Positions 55,863-64,000 of a stretch of DNA of 64,000 nucleotides are shown here, one piece after another. Every line of letters starts with the position of its first letter. Position 1 is the first letter of the stretch. The translations under genes and the position numbers were made by a program. Origin of the DNA: Heterobilharzia americana (lineage: Eukaryota; Platyhelminthes; Trematoda; Strigeidida; Schistosomatidae); assembly GCA_944470555.2 (NCBI GenBank), contig OX104127.1, forward strand, positions 161,857,276 to 161,921,275, written 5' to 3'. The notes beneath the pieces are model-generated. The model ran no database searches, was not told where the DNA came from, and saw only the letters and a program-made list of their open reading frames with translations.

Positions 55863-56239
55863 TCTGAAGATGTACAAACTTAATTCATTCAAAATAAGAA
55901 CAATACCATCAAGAATGGATACGTTTTCCCAGTGTTTATTATATATTTATGTATATTTTTTTCAGATGCTTTAGCAAATAAATAATCACCGGCTGTTATG
56001 AACACAAGCCTTATGTTCACATTTGGTTTTGCTTTGCCAATGATTAAATTTTAGTAAATTGGATAGTCGGTAATTCAATCGTTTAATTCATTTTCTAAAT
56101 TAGTAGAACCCATCAACGGTCTAAATTAGAAGCGTACGAATAATCATACATTGTATAACAGTGTACATATTTGCAACTGGATGAAAAGGTTTCAGCAGGT
56201 CAGAGACCAGCAGAATTGGATCATTACGTTTATTAACAT
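55863..56239. other. no feature recognised
   Basis: AT-rich; no motif. Confidence 0.3.
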
Positions 56240-56350
56240 TTCATAATACTGAGTGAAGGTAAGATGAGAATTTTAGCTACGCAGGTATTCGATGCAGTCA
56301 TTACCCGGTTTCTGGCCTGGTCCTGTGACAAATAAGCTGCGAGAGCCAAC
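56240..56350 (-). mobile_element. S3 retroposon, decayed
   Basis: Minus strand: cagcttatttgtcacaggac, ccaggccagaaaccgggtaa, then cgaatacctgcgtagctaaa and the S3 body ttctcatcttaccttcact. The boxes are damaged. Confidence 0.5.
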
Positions 56351-56684
56351 TGCTAACTAGACTTTCATTTCGCTTCAATCACCAAAGGTTTTGCCAGACT
56401 ATTAGCTGATCGTACTCACACCAACTGCTTAGTCAGGACTAATCATCCCAGTTCAAATCTACTCGAACTAGATGAGAGGGAAGTATCATACTGGTTATTA
56501 ATTTGACTATCTGAGATAGTCGTGATCTGATAGATTTGCATTGTTACTGGATAATAACTAAAGATAAAATGAAAATTTCCACAGCAGGAGGAATCGAACA
56601 AGAGATCATCGAGTCACGAATTCACATGGCAGTCAGGCAACACCTTAGTGATTTAAGAGGAATAAAAATCTGGTCCACATTCAT

Positions 56685-56830
56685 GTCCCTTAGCTCAGCT
56701 GGTAGAGCATTGGGCCGGAAAATCGATGGTCGCTGATTTCAATCCCACGATGTTCCAAATTTTTATTTCACCTTCAATTATCATCTAGTTTCAATACAAT
56801 TCTGCCAAACCGTCTCTATCTCATGTAGGT
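56685..56830 (+). mobile_element. S3 tRNA-derived retroposon, A box intact
   Basis: A box tagctcagctgg (56691-56702) matches the tRNA consensus exactly; the B box is degenerate (gatttcaatccc, 56735-56746). Body tttttatttcaccttcaatt, atcatctagt, and attctgccaaacc mirror the minus-strand copy at 40195-40425. Could be called a tRNA pseudogene, but the shared non-tRNA body makes a SINE more likely. A further decayed piece in the other orientation lies at about 56560-56640. Confidence 0.65.
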
Positions 56831-57114
56831 AAACTGATTTCTCAAAACTGTCGATTTCGTATATTCTATTGCTCGGAAATGTGATTCTTCTCAGTTGTAA
56901 GTAAACTGCTTTTCATGGATTCACCACAACTTAAGTAGTCAGTTCAACATCTGAGTAAAACACTTAAATTCTCTAATGTAACAAACATTATGAACAAATA
57001 AAACAAATTCATAGGGTTAATATTGCAAAAATAAATCGTGATTAAAATATCACTAGGCTTTGAGTGCTTCTTAATTGAAAAGGCGAGATAATATCTATAA
57101 AACATCTATATATA

Positions 57115-57740
57115 TCCATTTTCAGTTCGATAATAGAACATCTCGTGAACTCAGACCACTTAGCTCCTTTCGACAGCTCATTCAAAATTCTCTACAGGGT
57201 TCGATCAAACCACTCGAAAGGAGTAAAATCAAAGCATATGTCTATAGCTGAAGTATTAGCCATCCAGAAGTTCAAACCAACGTTATGCGAGCTAGAAAGT
57301 TAAGTCCAACCTTTATCTTTGTTATGGCCATTATAAAGCCCTATCTACCACAGATTCATTTTGTATTAGGTAACTACACATGTATACTTTATTCATTTTT
57401 CTATTCTGTTATAGATTTGATCTGCATTACGTAGTCGCAATCCTATTTTCATGATCCCCTGTTTATTCTCATACTCTATCATAGATTTATCCGGGATTAC
57501 ATAATCATAATTCTATCTTCATAACCCTTCGTTCAGTTTCCTACTTCACCATATATTCATCATGTATTGCGTAACTACATTTAATTTCATAATCCCCTGT
57601 CTATTTTTCCCAGCCTAAACATAAATGTGTATTAATTAACTTTCTTTTCTTATTCAATATATTTTGCTTCGTGACCGGAAACAATTCTGGAACATTCTAC
57701 CCATTGTAACATATATACATGAATGTACAACTTAGAAGTA
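57115..57740 (+). mobile_element. Penelope-like element, C-terminal end and repetitive 3' region (P8)
   Basis: Readings: SVRIIEHLVNSDHLAPFDSS near 57122-57180, FKILYRVRSNHSKGVKSKHM near 57183-57240, and AEVLAIQKFKPTLCELES near 57248-57300, the block after GIY-YIG in PLE proteins, open over about 60 codons. The 3' region then has three diverged units of about 70-80 bases and an end that matches the fragment at 2240-2485. It starts right after a tttcag, which may be chance. Confidence 0.7.
57385..57605 (+). repeat. minisatellite in the PLE 3' region, about three units
   Basis: Three tandem diverged units: attctgttatagatttgatc...catgatcccctg, then atcatagatttatccgggat...cataaccct, then caccatatattcatcatgta...cataatcccctg. 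Each has the pattern (c)atagattyat..g.attac.taa...ttctwtcttcatrayccc. Confidence 0.6.
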
Positions 57741-58624
57741 AATGACTTCATCGAAAAGAAAAGTTTTTCTTCTCTGCAACCACGTCTTGGCTGATTTGAG
57801 ATAACAGAATGCACCATATTTTCCAGTAAAGTGGGATTTTAATGTAGAACATTCACACCATTCTTTCATACACATCATAAAAACGCTTTTCTGACCAATT
57901 TCGTCAACAACTAAAGGAAAAAGTGAGAAGAGGTAAAGTAAACTTCGTCAAAGCATAGTAAAATGGATTACTCATGGAAAGATTATTAACAATTTTTCAA
58001 ATATACTGTCCAGTCTCAGTAAAATGTCACTTATAAAATTCATGCCTAATCCCAAATGTCATCAGCGACAATCGAATTAACACAGAGTACTAACCAGATG
58101 AAAACTTAGGTTCAGAATCTCCTGCTGATTGCCTCCAACTAAGTGACAGTCTCTTGTAGACTTCAGGATTAAGATTTGACCTGATATAGTTGAATAATTT
58201 GGCTATTGGGTAACTTTTTAACATTTTGTGACGTTGTAGAAGTTATGTGATGAATATTAGGGGTTTCACTTTCTAAAGAAGGAACTTTCATGAGGTCACG
58301 AAATGTTCAAAATTGATTCTTCTACCTCATATACATTTTACAAATATATTTCTTCTATAAATAACAGAGTTTCTCAAATTTTAGGATGAGCTTAGCTACT
58401 AAGGAACATAATTTTAAGAATTGTGTACACGACAATCATATTTCAGTAATTTTTCAAGTTCTTACGCTTTTATCTCTTTTGTTTCACTGTGAAAAAGATC
58501 TCAATAAAACTAAATTTGGAAAAAATGAAATTATGGATAATAAAATCACTTCTGATCTTCAGTAAACAATCGGATGGTTGAATAAAACTCTGAAAATGTC
58601 ACATGACAACAATAAATATTTGTT
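57741..58624. other. no feature recognised
   Basis: AT-rich; no motif seen. Confidence 0.35.
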
Positions 58625-58772
58625 TTGTGGTTTGTTTGATGGCTAGCAGTGGAAACCAGGAGGTGCGTCTCCTCCCGTTTGGGACTCGTCAGCCGAATGT
58701 ACATGTGCTCCAGTGAATAATGATGTTTACACTGAGTTTGAACCCAGTACGCAACGCTTCAAGTTCACGTTA
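58625..58772 (-). mobile_element. S1 retroposon
   Basis: Minus strand: catcattattcactggagca, then attcgg, ctgacga (core intact), gtcccaaacggga, a damaged gaga, cgcacc, tc, ctggtt; trailer ttccactgctagccatcaaa. GAAA is mutated and stem III weak. The head has lost its boxes. Confidence 0.65.
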
Positions 58773-59214
58773 ATAGAACAATGAATCAAAATAAATATGG
58801 AGACAATGATAAGACTCTTACAGAAACAACCAATCACATACATGGCGATCAGGACAAGTTACTAAACTATTTGTGGAGAAAACACCGTAGCTCACTTACT
58901 TCTGAATTTCGTGCTGATAAGCTTGTCTAAAATAACTATGCAAACTTCACGGTTAAACATATGTTCTGTTATAAACCTCAATACTTCTTTCAAAGCTAGG
59001 AACTAATGCTGGTTTTGACCACCTTTTAGCGTAAAATTGTGAGAGGAAATATGCTTGTATAAATGAACTTCAGGAAGCGATGAACCTGATCAGATTAACA
59101 CATCTAGTTAAAAGGACTAATTATGTTATTAAGTCTATCAGATTTCGGAGAATATTATGCTATATTGCCATCTGAATTGATGGTCTTCCGTTTAGTATCA
59201 GTTAGTGACGAAGG
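58773..59214. other. no feature recognised
   Basis: AT-rich; no motif. Confidence 0.3.
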
Positions 59215-59306
59215 TCAGGTAGTATTCATTACGGACAGATATCATCTGGAGAATTACTGAAAATCTGGTAGTGCTGGACAGCTACTACGGGACTACTAAG
59301 GGACTC
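59215..59306 (-). mobile_element. S2 retroposon 3' part, split by an RTE insertion
   Basis: Minus-strand S2 3' end (ggtagtattcattacggaca, then gtgctggacagctactacgg). After the RTE insertion (59307-60223) the S2 continues at 60224 (taagggactcctaagtaatc), giving a 10-base target duplication taagggactc at 59297-59306 and 60224-60233. Confidence 0.75.
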
Positions 59307-60223
59307 ATGAACTTTGAAAAAACCTTCGAAAGCGTCGATCAACAAGTAATTTGCAACTGCTTCAACACTACAAAATACTACAAACCTTTATCAGCCTCAT
59401 TCAGCAACTATTTGAAGACACCACATACCAAGTAATTCACAAAAAAAAGCTCAGCGACGCGTTTGAAGTGAAGACAGGAATAAGACACGGCTGTCTGATA
59501 TCACCCATGATCTTCCTGATGGTGGTTGACTGGATCATGCAACAAACAGTAGGGAGCGAGAAGAGGGGGATACACTGGACCGTGGAAAAGAACCTAGAAG
59601 ACTTGGATTTCGCCGGTGATGATTTATGTATAATGTTGCACCAACTCGAAGATCTACAGACAAAAACTAACAAGTTTACAGAAGAGGCGAGGCAGCGAAG
59701 ACGGGACTTCAAGTGAACACAGAGAAGACAGAGACAGACAGATAAGCAACCAACGCCACCACCAACAACAACAATAAGCTCCAATCACCATGAAAGGGAG
59801 AAACTTAAAAGAAGTAGCCCCTTTCACCTACACCTATCTAGGCAGCATCGTTTCAACTACAGGCGACACAGACACAGACGACGACATCAAAGCCAGCTAG
59901 GATCAAAAGACAGAAAGACAGGCTTTCATTAACCTGAAACCAGTGTAGAGATCAACTGCACTGATTGGATTGGGCGTACACTGAGAAGACCGACTGAGTA
60001 CATCACGAGCCAGACCGTCGAGTGGAAACCAAAAGCGAAAACGATAAGCTGGGCGTCCGACGTGAGGGTGACATAGAGGAGATGGTGTGTGGAAGAAGTG
60101 AAAGCTTCTGAGTAGTTGTGGAGCCAGGTTGAAAATAAAGACTGGAGAGAACAGAGTGAAATGGAGGCGTGCTACTGAAGCCCTATGTTCTACTAGGAAC
60201 CCAAGAGACAACTAATAATAATG
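59307..60223 (+). mobile_element. RTE-like family A insertion with 10-bp target duplication and internal deletion (A13)
   Basis: Starts within the RT (NFEKTFESVDQQVI near 59310-59350, motif A with Glu-for-Asp next to Phe), KTGIRHGCLISPMIFLMVVD near 59470-59530 (motif B), LEDLDFAGDDLCIM near 59595-59635 (FADD motif with a Gly inserted). At about 59961 it jumps to the last coding block (WIGRTLRRPTEYIT-type), then to the 3' end cccaagagacaactaataat (60200-60223). The defined ends make it the best-bounded family A copy here. Confidence 0.9.
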
Positions 60224-60233
60224 TAAGGGACTC

Positions 60234-60319
60234 CTAAGTAATCAACCAGTTAATCCCCAGAAACCTGGAAACTAAATTAATGTGCTCATAAGTGATATGA
60301 CTCGAAATGGATTTCTTGA
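60234..60319. other. remainder of the split S2
   Basis: Continues the minus-strand S2 for a short way (agtaatcaaccagttaatcc, then cagaaacctgg) and fades. Confidence 0.4.
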
Positions 60320-60600
60320 ATTTCTTACAAATAATCATGATCTGTGGAGTCAGTCAGTTTGAGTGTGGGGATAAATATTTGACGATGGCATTACATGATA
60401 GTTGAGGGCTACATTATGCTTTTAACAATTTATCCACCCCAGAATATGTTGTGCTTGGCTTCGATCATTTATAGAGTCGTGAGTGTACAATACTGAGAAT
60501 TTTCAAACAAAAATAAAACAGTGCCGATAAGTTATCAATGAATTTCCAGTTGATCTCACCTCCTGATGAATACTACCTAGAAGTTAATTAAGCCTTACAA
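60320..60600 (+). mobile_element. S2 retroposon, decayed, plus strand
   Basis: gagtcgtgagtgtacaatac, tgagaattttcaaac, and ataaaacagtgcc at the hammerhead position, then gttgatctcacctcctgatg and gaatactacctagaagttaa at the 3' end. Together with 59215 (minus) this makes a further head-to-head pair, now interrupted. Confidence 0.5.
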
Positions 60601-60937
60601 ATCTACAATTTGATAAATCTATCTATTAGTTTAAGTATTATGCTAAAACAGATTTGTGAATCATGAGAAACATAATTATAATAAATGAAGTGGAAAACAT
60701 AGGATAAATTCTAATTACATTTTATCACTTTTCAAAATTACTTCTATTAAAATAAAGGCTTCAAACTAATACTAAGTTTAATAACTTCCGGGTGGTTTTA
60801 TAAGTTGATGGATTAACCAGTTGGGTTATTTCGTTTACTCAAATATTGTGAATGTTAATAGCATCACTTATCTATCAAATATTTCTTGAAGTAAACAATG
60901 TGATATGATCAGAAATTATCGCCATTTATAATTTCGC
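60601..60937. other. no feature recognised
   Basis: AT-rich; no motif. Confidence 0.3.
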
Positions 60938-61695
60938 ATTTCAAGTGAAAGCAGAGAAGACAGAGGTGATGATGATACCCAACCAACTCTACCATCAGCA
61001 ACAACAACAAGCTTCAATCACCATGAACGGGTGGAACTTAAAGGAAGTAGCCTCTTTCATCTGCCTAGGCAGTACTGTTTCAACTACCGTCGGTGGCACT
61101 GACGAATACGTCAAAGCCAGGATCGGAAAAGACAGTAAGATAGGCGTTCATTAGCCTGAAACCAATGTGGAGATCTTTTGCACTCAACATAAACAACAAG
61201 ATCTGAATTCTGAACACCAACGTCAAGTCAGTGCTTCTGTATGGCTCAGAAACCTGGCGCGTCAAGAAAGGCATTTCCAACAAACTACAGACACTCATCA
61301 ACAGCTGCCAAATACGCTGGCTCGTTACTGAAGATCAGATGGCCAGAATTATGAGAATAAGCATTAAGGAACTGTGGCTGGCAACGAACCAATCAGGGAC
61401 CTAACACTCAATAAATATGCACTGGAAGGAAGTGGATATTGATTGAGAATACAGTGAGCAAGCTGACTGATGAAATCACGCACCAGGCCAGTTGCTCGAG
61501 TTGAACCCAGGTAGGAAGAGATGAGTTGGTCGTCTGACGCTACGGTGACACTGAGGAGATTGTGTGTGGAAGAAATGAGAGCTTATGCGCTGTCGTGGAA
61601 CCAGGTTCAATAGTTTGCGGAGAAGACAGTGGAATGGAGACGTGCTACTGAAGCCCTATGTTCCATAAGGAACCCAAGGGACAAATAATAATATT
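60938..61695 (+). mobile_element. RTE-like family A, 5'-truncated copy (A14)
   Basis: Begins at ttcaagtgaaagcagagaag, passes SFICLGSTVSTTV-type sequence near 61060, LLYGSETWRVKKGISNKLQT near 61230, and the tail gaacccaagggacaaataat at 61670-61690. Several frame breaks. Confidence 0.85.
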
Positions 61696-63084
61696 CATAA
61701 TACTTTCGCATATTGAATATTTTATAATGGAGGGGGAATTCTCATGAGTTAAGTTATCAGTTATTCCCTTGCGTTGATAACATGAAGTGAAACGAACAAG
61801 ATGTCCACGTTGAATGGTTGAAGAAGAATGAAAAAATGTCATGAACTTAGCTTTGATACATGTTTGTACTTTTCAGAAAGATGTATCAACAAGCTCGACG
61901 AAACTGATTTCTTCTGTGAGATCTGAACTCGCCTCACTCATTTTTCTGGTCAGAAATGTCACCAAAATCCCTCAATAGTAAGGTCTTTGACTACATCATT
62001 GGATATTGTAAGTTCAGACCTCACAGGGGATATCAATTCCTTTGAAGCTGCACATACACCTTGCTGATGAGTGCGTGGATCTAAAAAAGGCCTCTTCTCG
62101 ATTGCTTACAAACATTCGACATCAATTATAGTACACTTTGGTGTTGTTTCAGTCTAGTGGCTACATTAAGAAATAGTTAACGGAGTCCCGTCAGCACTAT
62201 GTTCTGAGAAACATGAAATCGGCTACTCTCTAGTGACCATTCAATGAGTAAACGTTTCGTTATAAAACAGAATGGCAAGAATTTAAGACAACATGTGATC
62301 AGCAGAAGTTGTAGTTGCTATTTGGACTGGTACTTGACACTAGACACTTCATTACAACAGGTCTGTATCTACTTTTCCAGCCGAAATGGGGAAACTAAAT
62401 TGGTTATTTGGATCGTTGCTAGGATAGCATTAAAAGTCGCCGTGTTAAGGCACTACTAAATGTTAAGCCTTATATTAACCTCGAAGCTCTAAGCTGAATA
62501 TTGTTATATATGGAAGCTTTACAATAAGTAAAATAATTTCATTTGCTCAGCAGCTTCTTTGTTATTGGTATTCGGATGTTACTAAAGTATAAACTGAATT
62601 GTTGGTGAGATTGCAAGGAATTTCACTGTTACCGAGCAGATAGGTGAGGGTTGTGTACACAGGATAGATGTAGCTACTGAAGACGAGAACAAGTGGAATG
62701 CTTAGCATATGAGATGATAGTCAACATATTTAACAGCGAATCATCGACGTAACCGAACATGTTATCCCTAATGTACTTCTACATAAAAAGAGGAGATATC
62801 CATCTCTAAGCAGTAAGTGTTTAGTGAATTAGATAATGGATTGAACGACTGAGCCAGTAAACATTTGAAATAAATATACTGACTAGTATGAAAAGGGTTT
62901 TATAGGAAGTTGAATACCACAAGGGAACAGTAGACTAGTTTATTGTGAAAAGAAAGTATTTGGTTGTTATTCGATTCAAGGTACAAAAAAAGCTACATAG
63001 ATCTTTTAAAAGGAAGAAATATCCTATTAGGAACCATTCATATTCCAGACTAATAAACTCTTACGAGTTAAAACTAAGGCTTAT
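61696..63084. other. no gene recognised; decayed fold-back-like piece near 62390-62455
   Basis: gggaaactaaattggttatt and ggatagcattaaaagtcgcc recall the right half of the fold-back at 24973-25113. Otherwise without motifs. Confidence 0.35.
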
Positions 63085-64000
63085 TGACTTACTTACACAT
63101 AGAAGAGGATGAAAAAATGGTTAGCTTCGATGTAACAATCAATGCACCAATCAATATGGCACTGGAGGCAGTCAGAAATCAACTAAATATTGGCTTAGAA
63201 CTTACTCACAGAACTAAGATATCGATTGATGTAATCATACTTGGCGCACAGTTGTCCCTGACTTCCACAGTCTTCAAGTTTCATGACAAAGTATACAGAC
63301 AAACAGAAGGAGTAGCAATGGGATCATCAATATCCCCAATCGTAGCAAATATATTGATGGATAGTTGGGAAAACATTGATTTACAAACGTTTAGTCCTAA
63401 ACCAAAAATATGATGGTGATATGTGGATGACACATTTACTGTGTTGAAATCCGAACATGTCAACACTTTCCTCATACATATAAACTCAGTAGTAAACGTA
63501 ATCCAATTGACTTACGAGAGGTAGAAAATGAACAAGGAGAATTACCCATGTTGGATTGGAAGATAAAATGAAGGACAGACCGTGGTTTGAATACTACCGT
63601 CTACAGAAAACCTGCATATTCCAACAGGTATCTAGACTTCAAATCATCTCATCCAATGTCAGTCAGTGAAGGCAGGATTAGTCAAATGTCTAAATGATAG
63701 AGCTAGAAAACTGACTAGTCAGAGCAAGAACCTAAACAAGGAATTGAAACACGTAAAAGAAGCGATAATAGTTAACAATTATCCTTCACAGTTCATTAAG
63801 AAATTCCTATGAACACACAAAAAAATAAAAATAACAGTAACACGAGTAGAAAGGAGTTCATGGCCCCTGTTGTGTTAAGCTATAAGGAAAGAGCATCAGA
63901 AACTTTACGTAAAATCCTCAACGAAGCTCGATTAAGGGTGCACTCAAACCTACAAACTCACTCAGAGATAAGCTTTGTCGGCTGGCTTAAGGATCCGATA
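63085..64000 (+). mobile_element. Penelope-like RT, runs off the right edge (P9)
   Basis: Readings in order: IEEDEKMVSFDVTINAPINM near 63102-63160 (RT motif A, SFDV), FHDKVYRQTEGVAMGSSISP near 63278-63340 then IVANILMDSWENI (motif B), YVDDTFTVLKSEHVNTFL near 63418-63472 (motif C, YVDD), LPMLDWKIK near 63543, TTVYRKPAYSNRYLDFKSS near 63594-63650, NNYPSQFIKKFL near 63775-63810, and VVLSYKERASETLRKILNEA near 63868-63930. A premature stop follows the motif B block near 63411 and other breaks follow. All three palm motifs survive. The GIY-YIG part would lie beyond the window. Confidence 0.85.

Noticed and set aside
56691..56746. Functional tRNA gene
   Set aside because: B box is degenerate, an extra AAA run disturbs the anticodon arm, and the non-tRNA body is shared with 40195-40425.

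Overview
The window looks like repeat-dense intergenic and intronic DNA of a schistosome-type trematode (blood fluke), assigned from content and not from any host marker gene. The indicators are short tRNA-headed retroposons carrying hammerhead ribozyme cores of the kind known from the Schistosoma Sm-alpha satellite, many decayed RTE-like non-LTR retrotransposons with (AAT)n-type tails, and Penelope-like elements (PLEs) with GIY-YIG endonuclease domains. There are no bacterial operons, no CRISPR array and no complete single-exon gene.

Only one stretch looks like a live host exon: a minus-strand first coding exon of an ankyrin-repeat protein (37011-37444) ending in a clean GTAAGT donor. A decayed RING exon and a B-box-like open stretch (31026-32323) look like a broken TRIM/RNF-type gene. 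The B-box part, joined to PLE sequence, recurs at 53028-54065.

Layout: 0-9 kb has an RTE-like family B copy, RTE-like family A copies and PLE pieces. 3454-5351 and 12458-14367 are the arms of a 1.9-kb inverted repeat around a 7.1-kb spacer. 9-31 kb has further family A copies (some with RT motifs), a tandem dimer of a 390-bp hammerhead retroposon, a PLE end with inverted flanks, and a compact palindrome of the same end. 31-41 kb holds the TRIM-like remnant, the ankyrin exon and a dense cluster of hammerhead retroposons. 42-54 kb has the RTE-A copy with the most RT sequence, a nearly continuous PLE interrupted by a hammerhead retroposon with a 12-bp target duplication, and the duplicated PLE/B-box segment. 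54-64 kb has a PLE C-terminal end with a minisatellite 3' region, an RTE-A insertion with a 10-bp target duplication, and a PLE reverse transcriptase running off the right edge.

Two short families recur. S1 is Sm-alpha-like, with stem I AUCCAG/CUGGAU and core CUGACGA. S2 is about 390 bp, with stem I GCACUG/CAGUGC and core CUGAGGA. Both have Pol III A/B boxes upstream of a type I hammerhead with a minimal stem III. S2 repeatedly occurs as head-to-head inverted dimers and in tandem, and one set of copies shares a mutated catalytic G (GAAA to AAAA). A third tRNA-headed family (S3) has no visible hammerhead. The autonomous LINE and PLE families are plausible suppliers of the machinery that moves these short elements, but that is inference. 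All boundaries were read by eye and are approximate unless a target duplication is stated.
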